NCBI GenBank assembly: GCA_039808885.1
Contig: JBDHTX010000021.1
Coordinates: 1 to 64,000, forward strand
Source of the DNA: Dongia_A sp039808885
GTDB lineage: Bacteria; Pseudomonadota; Alphaproteobacteria; Dongiales; Dongiaceae
DNA: 64,000 bases
Reading direction: 5' to 3'
Part shown: in pieces, positions 52,628 through 61,083 of the stretch
How positions within the stretch are numbered: position 1 is the first letter of the stretch
Layout of the letters: every line of letters starts with the position of its first letter
Position numbers and translations under genes: made by a program
Notes under the pieces: generated by a model
What the model was told of the DNA's origin: nothing
Databases searched by the model: none
The model's input: only the letters and a program-made list of their open reading frames with translations

Positions 52628-53565
52628 CACCGATTCTCTTTTTCCGCGACGAGCTTCATGAAGCCGGTCAGTTTCACGAAGATCAGAACGACAGCCAGGA
52701 TGGCGACGAGGGTCAGCCAGGACATCGCCGACCCGTAGCCCAGATCGAAGTTCCTGAAGTTGGCCCGCTGGAGATTCACGCTGATCAGATCTGTGGCGAA
52801 GTCGGGACCCCCGCGGGTGATGATGTAGACCGTGTCGTAGGTCCTCATCGCATCCACGATGCGCAACAGGCAGGCGATCACGATGACCGGCTTCAGCATC
52901 GGCAGCGTCACCCAGAAGAACGTCTGGACCGGGCTCGCCCCGTCGATGGCCGCCGATTCGAATGGGCTTTTCGGCAGGGCGGAGATGCCGGCGAAGATGA
53001 TGATGAACATGAAGGGCGTCCACTGCCACACGTCCACCAGGAGCATGGAGGCGAGGGCTCCGCTCTTCGAGCCGGCCCAGGGCTGGCTCGGGATTCCGAC
53101 GAGGCCCAGGAGATAGTTCAGCACGCCCAGGTCGGGCATCATCATGATCCGCCAGGTGATGCCGACGGCGATCGGCGTGATCAGCATCGGCACGAGGATC
53201 AAGGTGCGGATCGCGAGGAACCCGCGCAGTCTCTGATTGAACAACAGCGCCAGCAGGACCGCGAGGACGAGCGAGGCCGCGACCGAAAGCGCGGTAAAGG
53301 CCGCGGTCAGGCCCATGGAGTGCCAGAACTGGCCGTCGGTCAGCGCCCTGATGTAGTTCCGCAATCCGACGAAGCCCTGGAACTTGTCAGGGTCGACCGG
53401 CTTGTAGCCGGTGAGCGAGATGTAGAGCGAGTGGATCAGGGGAAACAGGCCGACAACCGTCATGATTGTCAGTGCCGGCAACAGGAGCAGGAGACCTGTG
53501 TGCTTCTCTCCCGCCCGCTTCGCGCGATCCGCACTGGCAGGGTTCTGCGCTGCTGCAACCGCCAT
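52627..53565 (-). CDS. ABC importer permease (MalF-like)
   Basis: 312 residues with six helices after a cytoplasmic tail. The EAA loop is ESAAIDGASPVQTFFWVTLP. The long periplasmic loop near residue 50-90 (YISLTGYKPVDPDKFQGFVG) is family-like. The ATG at 53565 follows an AGGA; the longer GTG-started form is possible. It lies about 64 bases after the solute-binding protein gene. Confidence 0.93.
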   Translation of the reverse strand: MAVAAAQNPASADRAKRAGEKHTGLLLLLPALTIMTVVGLFPLIHSLYISLTGYKPVDPDKFQGFVGLRNYIRALTDGQFWHSMGLTAAFTALSVAASLVLAVLLALLFNQRLRGFLAIRTLILVPMLITPIAVGITWRIMMMPDLGVLNYLLGLVGIPSQPWAGSKSGALASMLLVDVWQWTPFMFIIIFAGISALPKSPFESAAIDGASPVQTFFWVTLPMLKPVIVIACLLRIVDAMRTYDTVYIITRGGPDFATDLISVNLQRANFRNFDLGYGSAMSWLTLVAILAVVLIFVKLTGFMKLVAEKENR

Positions 53566-53629
53566 CTGTCCTATCCCGGGCAATGCGGTGGGCGCCACAA
53601 GCCGGCGGCGCCCACCAGTCAGGCAGAGG

Positions 53630-54934
53630 TTAGCCCTTTACGAGCTTGAAGACACGGTCTTGTGCGTCGGCCATGGCCTGCTTGGAGGTCTTGCTTCCGG
53701 TGATGCCGGCCTGCAGTTCCTCGAAGACCGCGCGCTGGACCTCGATCGCGTTGGTCAGGCGATACGGCGGCAGCGAGATCGACGCGGTGTTGCGCAGGCT
53801 GAAGTCACGGAACGCCTGGAGCATCGGGACGATCTTCGTGATCTCCGGGTTCGCCAGGTCGGACTTCAGGCACAGCGAGGATTCCCCGCCTTCGCGGAAC
53901 AGCTCGTAGGCCCGGCCTTCGGTCATCCAGGCCAGGAACTTGTATGCCTCTTCCAGGTTGCGCGAATTCGCATTCGCGAAGATGGACCAGCCGCCCACCA
54001 TCTGCTGCTCGAACTTCTCCGTCGGCGAGACGGTGTAGCCGAACTGGCCCTTGTGCGGCCCGTCCTCGATGCCGACGATCACGTCGGTCCAGGTCACGAG
54101 CATGGCGACCTTGCCCTGCTGCAGGGCCGAGGACCCTTCCGGATAGTCGAAGGATTGGTAGCCCTGCGGGCAGTACGGCAGCAATTCCTTCAGGCGCTCG
54201 ATCGCCCGTTCGCCTTGCCCCTCGGAATTGAAGACCGGCTCGTTGTCCGGGCTCAGCATGCCATCGTCATTGGGGCCAAGCTTGGTCATTCCCATGATGC
54301 GGGAGCCCCAGTCGCCGCTGGTGAGCGCGTCCTGCCCGCCCATCAGGATCGTGACGCCGGCGACGTCCGAGGAATGCAGTTTCTTCGCGGCCGCGACATA
54401 TTCGTCCCAGGTCGCCGGCACTTTTTCGATGCCGGCCTTCTCGAACAGGTCCTTGCGATAGACATAGCACGGCGTGGTCTGCACCAGCGGCAGCCCATAG
54501 CGCTGCCCCTTGGATTCCGTGTAGACCAGCGAGGCATCCGTGAGGTTCTGGACCTGCAATTCCGGCAGGTCGGGGTTCGCCTGCTTCATTTCGGTGAGGT
54601 TGGCCGCCCAGCCGTTCCGGATCGGCTGCGTGACCCAGAGATTGTCGGTCGTGATGATGTCGAACGTATCCGAACCCTGCGACAGCTCGATCGCCATCTT
54701 CTCGTAGTGCGACTCATAGGGATTGGACTCGCCGACGATCTTGGCGCCCTTGTAGGCCTCGGCCACGGAACCCGTCAGCGCGTTTGCCCAGGCGGTATTG
54801 CTGTTCAGGATGTTGAGCGTGACGTCCTGCGCCGCCGCCGAACTCACCCGATACGCCGCGAGCGCCGCGGACATGGCGGCCGACATCTGCATGAACGCCC
54901 GACGCGACACCTGATTGCCTCGAAAACCAACCAT
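53630..54934 (-). CDS. Solute-binding protein of the ABC importer, Tat-exported
   Basis: 434 residues. The N-terminal SRRAFMQMSAAMSAALAA is a twin-arginine signal, so the protein is probably exported folded. The mature part is a family 1 solute-binding protein: YYGLPLVQTTPCYVYRKDLF-like segments and GSSALQQGKVAMLVTWTDVI. The ligand is not predictable; the CUT1 setting suggests a sugar, polyol or related hydroxylated compound. First gene of the ten-gene operon, with the operators and a consensus TTGACA upstream. Confidence 0.92.
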   Translation of the reverse strand: MVGFRGNQVSRRAFMQMSAAMSAALAAYRVSSAAAQDVTLNILNSNTAWANALTGSVAEAYKGAKIVGESNPYESHYEKMAIELSQGSDTFDIITTDNLWVTQPIRNGWAANLTEMKQANPDLPELQVQNLTDASLVYTESKGQRYGLPLVQTTPCYVYRKDLFEKAGIEKVPATWDEYVAAAKKLHSSDVAGVTILMGGQDALTSGDWGSRIMGMTKLGPNDDGMLSPDNEPVFNSEGQGERAIERLKELLPYCPQGYQSFDYPEGSSALQQGKVAMLVTWTDVIVGIEDGPHKGQFGYTVSPTEKFEQQMVGGWSIFANANSRNLEEAYKFLAWMTEGRAYELFREGGESSLCLKSDLANPEITKIVPMLQAFRDFSLRNTASISLPPYRLTNAIEVQRAVFEELQAGITGSKTSKQAMADAQDRVFKLVKG

Positions 54935-55020
54935 GCGTTCCCTCCTCTGCTAGGTCGAGTTCAGCGCTTCCAATGCCCGCCGTCCCCAAGGACTCTCGCA
55001 GACATGGCGCCGCTTGTCTT

Positions 55021-55048
55021 TGTAAACGATTTCATGTAATCGTTTTCA
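55021..55048. promoter_or_regulatory. Two adjacent LacI-family operators
   Basis: TGTAAACGATTTCA (55021-55034) and TGTAATCGTTTTCA (55035-55048) each match TGTAATCGATTACA at 12 of 14 positions and lie end to end. They also form a larger inverted repeat, AAACGATT / AATCGTTT. They separate the importer operon from the divergent lacI gene. Confidence 0.85.
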
Positions 55049-55062
55049 TAGCGGACTGTCAA
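55034..55062 (-). promoter_or_regulatory. Promoter of the importer operon
   Basis: Minus strand: consensus TTGACA (55062-55057), 17-base spacer, TTACAT (55039-55034). The -10 lies across the junction of the two operators, so a bound regulator would block polymerase. Confidence 0.7.
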
Positions 55063-55105
55063 GCACGCTTTTGACTGGGACATTGCCCTTGTTGGACCTA
55101 GGATC

Positions 55106-56206
55106 ATGTCCAAATCCGTTCGCAGGAAGTCCGTCGTGACCAGCAGACGTCAAAACAAGACCCGGGTTAACGTCCAGGATGTCGCCGACAAGGCCGGCGT
55201 CTCGGTCGCCACCGTTTCGCGCGCATTCAACCTCCCCGATGTGGTGAGCGACGACGTGCGCGAACGCGTCCTCGCGACTGCGAAGCGCATGGGCTACAGC
55301 CCGAATGCGGCCGCGCGCGCCCTGCGGTCCCGCAAGACGCATATCGTGGGCGCCGTCATCCCGTCACTGGACTACGCCATCTACGCCAAGATGGTGAATG
55401 CCTTCCAGAAGAGCTTTTCGCAGCACGGATACATGACGATCGTGCTCACGACAGGTTTCGACAACAGGGCGATCTTTGACAAGGTGAAGCTGCTTGTCGA
55501 ACGCGGCGCGGAGGCACTGGTCCTGGTCGGCGCGGTCGAGGATCCGGCCCTTCGCAAGTTCCTGCGCGAGACAACCCTTCCCGCCGTGACAACCTACTCC
55601 CACCTGCCCGATGAAATCGTGCCGTCCATCGGCTTCGACAACGCGAAGGCCATGGAGACGATGGTCGACCACCTGGCCGGCCTTGGCCACAAGGAGTTTG
55701 CCCTCGTCAGCTCGATCTTCGACGGCAACGACCGCCAGCGCGCGCGAATCGAGGGCTACCAAACCGCATTGCGGCGCCTGAAGCTTTCGGGAGCCGACCG
55801 GATCTTCTCGCATCCGTACTCGATCGAGGACGGGGCGGCGGCCATGCACGAGATCTACAATGCGTGTCCCCAGATCACGGCGATCGTCTGCACCTCCGAC
55901 GTTCACGCCTTCGGCGTCTTGAGCGAGTGCCGGCGGATGGGCTTGCGGGTGCCGCAGGACGTATCCGTCACGGGGTTCGACGATGCCGAATACGCCGTGC
56001 GCCTGGAGCCGCCGCTGACCACCACTTTCGTCCCGGCCGACGAAATGGGGGTGGCGGCCGCCACCGCCCTGCATCGCGCCCTCACGAAGGGCCAGAAGCC
56101 GACCTGGTTGCAGCTGGACACGAAACTGATATTGCGCGAGTCCTCGGGACCGCCGGGCAGGGGGCAGAGCCTGGTTTCCGCGCGTCGCGCCGCCACCAGA
56201 CGCTGA
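55106..56206 (+). CDS. LacI-family transcriptional regulator of the island
   Basis: 366 residues. The helix-turn-helix VNVQDVADKAGVSVATVSRA and hinge (YSPNAAARALRSRKTHIVG) are at the N-terminus, followed by a periplasmic-binding-protein-like effector domain (about residues 80-340, ending in PPLTTTFVPADEMGVAAATA). Such regulators leave their operator when the inducer binds. It is divergent from the importer operon across the operators, so both units and probably the dapA-like operon are controlled together. Followed 117 bases later by the second racemase-like gene. Confidence 0.94.
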   Translation: MSKSVRRKSVVTSRRQNKTRVNVQDVADKAGVSVATVSRAFNLPDVVSDDVRERVLATAKRMGYSPNAAARALRSRKTHIVGAVIPSLDYAIYAKMVNAFQKSFSQHGYMTIVLTTGFDNRAIFDKVKLLVERGAEALVLVGAVEDPALRKFLRETTLPAVTTYSHLPDEIVPSIGFDNAKAMETMVDHLAGLGHKEFALVSSIFDGNDRQRARIEGYQTALRRLKLSGADRIFSHPYSIEDGAAAMHEIYNACPQITAIVCTSDVHAFGVLSECRRMGLRVPQDVSVTGFDDAEYAVRLEPPLTTTFVPADEMGVAAATALHRALTKGQKPTWLQLDTKLILRESSGPPGRGQSLVSARRAATRR

Positions 56207-56323
56207 GCCGGGAGAGCGCGCATACATCGAGCCTTGCGGCAGGGCGGGCGGCGCTGGCGCGGTTCCGGGCGCGCTCAAGTCCTGCGGCTCAAGCCTTTCT
56301 GCGATTCCAATGGAGAATGACTG

Positions 56324-57352
56324 ATGCATCTCACCCGCATGATCACGGTGGTTGGCGCGCATGCCGAGGGCGAAGTGGGCCGCGTGATCACCGGCGGCGT
56401 CTTTCCGCCCAAGGGGAGGAGCATGTTCGAATGCATGGTTTCCATGGAGAAGGACTCGTCCTGGGTCCGCGACATGCTCCTGTACGATCCGCGCGGGAGC
56501 GTGAATGCGGCGGTCAATCTGATCACGCCGCCGATCGATCCCAGGGCGGATATCGGCATGATCGTGATGGAGTCGGACTATTTCGTGCCGATGTCGGGCT
56601 CCAACCTGATCTGCACGGTGACGGTCGCCCTGGAGACCGGCGTGATTCCGATGGCCGAGCCAACGACCATTGTCAGGGTCGATACCCCGGCGGGCCTCGT
56701 AGAGGTGGAAGCCGACTGCCGCGGCGGAAAGTGCCGCCGCATTACGTTCCGCAACATCCCCTCCTTCGTCATGCACAGGGACAGGCACGTCGAGGTTGAG
56801 GGCCTGGGCACAATCCGGGTCGATGTCGCCTATGGCGGGATGATCTATGTCGTCGTCGATGCCGAAGACCTGGATCTCAAGCTATCCCGGGATGAAGGGC
56901 GCCAGCTGGTCGAACTTGGCGAGCGCATCAAGCAGGCCAGCGCCGTCCAACTGCCCTCGGTTCACCCGGAGAATCCCGGAATCCACACGATCAACCAGAC
57001 GCTGTTTGCCGGGCCGCTTTTCCGTGAGGCCGGGATACTGGCTTCGAAGAATGCGGTGGTGGTATCGCCAGGCCGGATAGACCGCTGCCCGTGTGGAACC
57101 GGCACGTCGGCGCGGCTGGCTCTCCTGCACGCGCGCGGCGAGCTCAAGGCGGGAGAGACTTTCAAGCACCTCTCGATCATCGATACCGAGTTTCAATGCA
57201 GGATCCTCGAAACCACCGAGGTCGGCGGCGCGCCGGCGGTCGTACCGGAGGTCTCGGGCCGCGCTTGGCTGACGGGCATTTCGAACTATGGAATCGACCC
57301 CGAAGACCCTTTCCCGAACGGATACCGGCTCTCGGATACCTGGTTCCGATGA
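56324..57352 (+). CDS. Proline racemase superfamily protein 2 (Ser/Cys catalytic pair)
   Basis: 342 residues. Catalytic positions are Ser91 (VPMSGSNLICT) and Cys257 (RIDRCPCGTGTSARL), the same pair as paralogue 1, with which it shares PSVHPENPxIHTINQTL and PSFVMHRDxHVEV. It therefore belongs to the Ser/Cys subgroup. An ATG with GGAG upstream. It lies downstream of lacI in the same direction and probably shares its transcript. Confidence 0.9.
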   Translation: MHLTRMITVVGAHAEGEVGRVITGGVFPPKGRSMFECMVSMEKDSSWVRDMLLYDPRGSVNAAVNLITPPIDPRADIGMIVMESDYFVPMSGSNLICTVTVALETGVIPMAEPTTIVRVDTPAGLVEVEADCRGGKCRRITFRNIPSFVMHRDRHVEVEGLGTIRVDVAYGGMIYVVVDAEDLDLKLSRDEGRQLVELGERIKQASAVQLPSVHPENPGIHTINQTLFAGPLFREAGILASKNAVVVSPGRIDRCPCGTGTSARLALLHARGELKAGETFKHLSIIDTEFQCRILETTEVGGAPAVVPEVSGRAWLTGISNYGIDPEDPFPNGYRLSDTWFR

Positions 57353-57887
57353 GCGGACGAATGTCCGCGCGCTGCCGGGAGCGGGCCACTGAGGCTCGCC
57401 GCGGGCTTGCCGGGTTCGTTCCGGCGGACGAGAAGATGACCGGGCAATGCGCGGTGATCTCCTCCACCTCGCCCACCAGGTAGTCGACGAAGCCGAAGAC
57501 ATGCGAGCCGGCGTCGCCGACGATGCCGGTGCGCGCCAGATCGCCGTCCAGCCGCCAGATGAAGGGCGCCTCCGGGCTGACCGGGACAGATCAAGAAGCA
57601 GCACATGAAGGAAGCGACGGCGATGCTGCCCAGCGACACGTCGATCCCGGTCGAGGTCCGCTCGCACCTGACGGAACCCGGCGCGGTGGTGATTCGCGGC
57701 GGCACCTTTCAGTAGCCGGTCCCGCGGGGGCCGTCTTGTTGCGCCGGCGCATCTCCGGTTTGCGCAGCTTGGGCCCGCGATTGGCGGCGAGCGCCGTGTG
57801 GCATCGCGCTTGCGTGGGTTCCCGCAAACAGGGGATGGCCGGCAAGATTTGCCCCATTGCCCGTTGGCGGATCGCGGGGAGGATGGC
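57353..57887. other. Degraded interval at the island's right end
   Basis: No intact gene. It contains a fragment of a Gfo/Idh/MocA-type oxidoreductase on the minus strand (57415-57585). The plus strand from about 57622 has an open tail ending SIPVEVRSHLTEPGAVVIRG then GTFQ and a stop at about 57714 that was not recognised. The remainder is unassigned. Confidence 0.6.
57415..57585 (-). pseudogene. Gfo/Idh/MocA-family oxidoreductase fragment
   Basis: The minus strand reads PEAPFIWRLDGDLARTGIVG then DAGSHVFGFVDYLVGEVEEI and TAHCPVIFSSAGTN. This matches the central GDIGSH...LVGE region of Gfo/Idh/MocA enzymes. Both the N-terminal Rossmann domain and the C-terminus are missing, and the frame then runs antisense into the racemase gene. 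It is a remnant, not a working gene. Confidence 0.7.
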
Positions 57888-58163
57888 ATGAGCGTGACGG
57901 GTATCGGCGACACCTCGGGCATCGGCGAAGCCGCGGGCGCGGCGGCGCAGCGCAAGGAGGGCGCCGGCAAGAGCCAGTCGCCGGAGGAGACATTTCTCGC
58001 CTATGTGAAGAAGTCGCCGGTGGAGCGGTGGATCGAGAGCTGGCTGAAGGCGCACGGCCTGACCAAGGAGGAGTACGACGCCTTGCCGCCGGAGCGGCAC
58101 GATGCCCTGGCCAAGGAAATGGCCGAGGACCTCAAGAAGGCGGCGCAGCAGAAGCGCGTCTGA
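57888..58163 (+). CDS. Small hypothetical protein
   Basis: 91 residues, ATG with GGGAGG 4 bases upstream. After a Gly/Ala-rich first 30 residues comes ETFLAYVKKSPVERWIESWL and LTKEEYDALPPERHDALAKE, a probably helical, charged region. No family recognised, no signal peptide or membrane helix. It is isolated between the degraded interval and the minus-strand biosynthetic operon. Confidence 0.65.
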   Translation: MSVTGIGDTSGIGEAAGAAAQRKEGAGKSQSPEETFLAYVKKSPVERWIESWLKAHGLTKEEYDALPPERHDALAKEMAEDLKKAAQQKRV

Positions 58164-58270
58164 GCCGGCCGCGGTCGGCCCGTCCCGGCCGACCCGCGAT
58201 GCGCAATCCGTCCATGAAGGTTGCGAGATGTCCCGGCGGCCGGATGAGCCGCCTGTCGACGGCGACGCCG

Positions 58271-59020
58271 CTAGCCGTCGAACGTCACGACGTTCAGCGG
58301 CAACCTATTCACCCCTGTGCCGCCGGAAAGATCCAGCGGCAGCGAGACCAGGCATTCCGCGTCGAAGCCGGTCCAGGCATCGCGCCAGGTCCAGCAATCG
58401 TGGCGGCGATAGATCTCGGCGATGCCGCGGGCGAAGTCGAGGTCGATGGGACGCTTCACGATGCGGGTATCGCGACCCGCGGCGTAGCGCGCCGCGAGCA
58501 CGGCCGAGCGGGACGACACGTAGTTCGTCGTCCACAGGCTGAGCCCGAGATCGCGCCACAGGCTGTCCACCGCGCGGTGCACCTGGACGTGGTCCTCATG
58601 CCCGTATTCGCCCCAGGGATTGTGGGTGACGACATGCGCGCGGGCCGGCAGGGCCTGCGCCAGGCGCGCACGCAGCGCCGCGAAATTCGCCCGGTAGCGC
58701 GCTTCGGCCGCCGCATCGACTGGCGCGGAATCGAGGGCGAGGCCGTATTCGCTCAGGCGCGGATCGGGCCAGGCGGCATGGCGCAGCGAGCCGGCCTCGG
58801 GCAGGTCGAGGCTCACGCAATCGCGATAGGGCATTTCAGCCAACGCAGCCGCGCGCCGCGCGCCGAGGCCGGGCACGGCATCATAGTCGCGGAAGGCGAT
58901 GACCACGCGGCCAATTGCGCGCAGGATCGAGCCGAACCACAGCACCTCGTCATCCGGATGGGCGACCACCAGCACCGCATCCGCCAGCCAGGCGGGAGCC
59001 GGGTCGAAGGCCGCGCTCAT
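58271..59020 (-). CDS. PIG-L family deacetylase
   Basis: 249 residues. The zinc-binding VVAHPDDEVLW motif is intact, and the later His is in WGEYGHEDHVQVHRAVDSLW. The family removes acetyl groups from N-acetylglucosamine-type conjugates (MshB, BshB, PIG-L). Its start overlaps the acyltransferase gene by four bases. Last gene of the four-gene operon. The natural substrate should be the product made by the glycosyltransferase and ligase. Confidence 0.9.
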   Translation of the reverse strand: MSAAFDPAPAWLADAVLVVAHPDDEVLWFGSILRAIGRVVIAFRDYDAVPGLGARRAAALAEMPYRDCVSLDLPEAGSLRHAAWPDPRLSEYGLALDSAPVDAAAEARYRANFAALRARLAQALPARAHVVTHNPWGEYGHEDHVQVHRAVDSLWRDLGLSLWTTNYVSSRSAVLAARYAAGRDTRIVKRPIDLDFARGIAEIYRRHDCWTWRDAWTGFDAECLVSLPLDLSGGTGVNRLPLNVVTFDG

Positions 59021-60060
59021 GCGGCCGCGCCATCGCGCCGGAAGCCGAGCATGGCCGTGCGCCGGCAGCCGAGCGCCGTCTTGAACGCCTCGTCGCCGAT
59101 GGTGAAGTCGAACACCGCGCCGCCGTTTCCGAACCAGTCCCGCATCGCGTAGTCGAACATGATCATGCCGGGGGAGAACTTGCCGAAGCTAGCATAGTCG
59201 CAGCCGAGGACCAGGTAGCAGAAGCGCTCCCCGTCGATCAGGCCGAACAGCACCGCGACCGTCCCGCCGCCGCTGGAGAGCCGATAGGTGCGCGCCAGGC
59301 CGCTCTCCGCGCCGCGTTCGGCAACCTCGGTGTAGAAGCGGTGGAAATCGTCGCGCTGCATCGGATCGTCCTTGAAGCGTCCCTGGCGGAATCGCCGCGC
59401 CGCCGCCAGCGCCGCGCCGATCTCGGCCCCCGCCAGCCGCTCGAGGCGGAGCCCGCCTCGCGCCGCCAGCCGGCGGATCTTGCGGTCGAGCGCCGAAGCC
59501 TTGGCGCCGGCGAAGATGCGGTTGCGGCAGCCGTCATAGTCGCCGTCGCAGGCGAGATCGTGGGCGCCGAAGCCGAGTGTTTCCGGGGCCGCGCCGAGCA
59601 GTTCCCGCCATGGCGGCGCGTCCTGCTGCCGCACCGGGGCGACGTGCAGCGTGTCGTGCCGGCCGAGCGCCGCCAGGAAGCGCGCGCTCAGGTGAGGGAC
59701 CTTGCGCAGGTCCAGCTCCGGCGCCACCACCGGCAGGGCGTAGTCGGTGACGCCGAGAAAGGCAAACTCGATGCCGACGGCCGGGCCGGTCCGGCGCAGC
59801 ATCGGCACCACCAGGGCGAGGCCGCCGGCGGCGTCGCGGCCGACCACGACCAGGGGCTCGATGGCGGGCGGGCGCGCCAGCCGGCGATAGAACGGCGCCA
59901 GCCAGTCGGGATGCTGGAACGGCGAGGCCTTGGCCCGGGCGAAGAAGGCGCGATACTCGACAGAGGCGAAATCGAATTCCGGCTCCGCCGCCAGCATCGC
60001 CAAGTCGGGGGGCGCGCAGTCCGGCATGATCGGCTGGCCGCGCGACGTCATGGCCGCCAT
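59017..60060 (-). CDS. FemAB/CelD-like GNAT acyltransferase
   Basis: 347 residues with two GNAT-like halves, as in the BcsL/CelD acetyltransferase_6 family: KASPFQHPDWLAPFYRRL near the N-terminus, and RRFRQGRFKDDPMQRDDFHR with YRLSSGGGTVAVLFGLIDGE in the second half. FemAB-type enzymes move an aminoacyl group from aminoacyl-tRNA, CelD-like ones an acyl group. Substrate unknown. Overlaps the ATP-grasp gene by 13 bases and the deacetylase gene by 4. Confidence 0.85.
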   Translation of the reverse strand: MAAMTSRGQPIMPDCAPPDLAMLAAEPEFDFASVEYRAFFARAKASPFQHPDWLAPFYRRLARPPAIEPLVVVGRDAAGGLALVVPMLRRTGPAVGIEFAFLGVTDYALPVVAPELDLRKVPHLSARFLAALGRHDTLHVAPVRQQDAPPWRELLGAAPETLGFGAHDLACDGDYDGCRNRIFAGAKASALDRKIRRLAARGGLRLERLAGAEIGAALAAARRFRQGRFKDDPMQRDDFHRFYTEVAERGAESGLARTYRLSSGGGTVAVLFGLIDGERFCYLVLGCDYASFGKFSPGMIMFDYAMRDWFGNGGAVFDFTIGDEAFKTALGCRRTAMLGFRRDGAAA

Positions 60061-61067
60061 AGCGGCGGCGGCGGCGGATCGCGACGCAGCAGGCGTTGCA
60101 GCCAGCTGCGCCGCGGCGCCTGTTGCGGCTTCAGCATGCTGTCCCGGATGCGGATCAGCCCGGCATCCGGCGCGTCGAGGCCGAGCAGCGCCGCCTCAAC
60201 CGCGTCCTCGCTGAACTTCTGGATCGCGGCGCGGCGCGGGTGGATGTTGCGGAACAGCGCCGCGTGATCCGCATGCGTCGGGTTGGTGTTGATCTCGTAG
60301 ATCTGCGGCCGGCCGTCGACCAGCGCGAAATCCGCCCGGCCGTACTCGATGCCGGCCAGGTCGAAGACGCGGCCGAGCAGCTCGGCATGCAGGTTCTGCC
60401 GGATGAAGGCGTCCTCGTGCGCCAGGAAGCGTTCGAATTCCGGATGCGCCTCCAGCCGCCGGCGGTCGGTGGCATCCTTCACCACCCAGTTGAAGTCGAC
60501 CACGTTGGTATGGGCGATGATCCTGCCGCCGATGCAGTAGGTCTGCAGGCGCTGCCACACGCCGGGGCTGACCTCGGCGCCGGCATATTCGATGACCAGC
60601 TTGCCCACCAGGGAAAAGCCGTCGCGCTGCATCTGCGCCAGGGTCGCGTCCAGTTCCTGCTGGCTCCGGATCAGCGGCGTGGCGGCGCGGGTCTTGTGGT
60701 CGTATTCGTTGCGCAGGAAGACGGGGAAGCGCTCCGGCCGCGGAAAGGTCTCCGCCCGCCAGGCGGAAAATCCGTTGATGCCGGCCTGTTTCAGCCGCGT
60801 CAGCAGGTCAAAGCGGCGGGCGACCCGCGCCGGGCGATTCAGCACCCGCGCGCCACCCTGCTCCAGATGAAAGGCGACCCGCGATGCCAGCGCCAGCTCA
60901 TGCGCCGAGAGGCGCTCGTGGTCGGTGAAGATCCACGTGCCGCCGGGGAGCCAGCGCTGCGCGAACAGGGTCTCGTACGCCCAATGGCGGCAGGCGGCGG
61001 GGCCGAGCCGCGCGACCAGGGGGCGGAAGGTGACGCCGTGGTCCCGGGTGGTGACGAAATGGATCAT
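60048..61067 (-). CDS. ATP-grasp family ligase-like protein
   Basis: 339 residues. The C-terminal ATP-grasp core shows GRADFALVDGRPQIYEINTN, with the metal/ATP-binding Asp, Glu and Asn of the fold. An N-terminal segment (TFPRPERFPVFLRNEYDHKT) carries the ATP-contact Lys-like residues, and VGKLVIEYAGAEVS fits the central strand. Such enzymes join a carboxylate to an amine or thiol through an acyl phosphate. Substrate unknown. It starts 16 bases after the glycosyltransferase stop. Confidence 0.85.
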   Translation of the reverse strand: MIHFVTTRDHGVTFRPLVARLGPAACRHWAYETLFAQRWLPGGTWIFTDHERLSAHELALASRVAFHLEQGGARVLNRPARVARRFDLLTRLKQAGINGFSAWRAETFPRPERFPVFLRNEYDHKTRAATPLIRSQQELDATLAQMQRDGFSLVGKLVIEYAGAEVSPGVWQRLQTYCIGGRIIAHTNVVDFNWVVKDATDRRRLEAHPEFERFLAHEDAFIRQNLHAELLGRVFDLAGIEYGRADFALVDGRPQIYEINTNPTHADHAALFRNIHPRRAAIQKFSEDAVEAALLGLDAPDAGLIRIRDSMLKPQQAPRRSWLQRLLRRDPPPPPLWRP

Positions 61068-61083
61068 GCAAGGAGGCCGGCCG

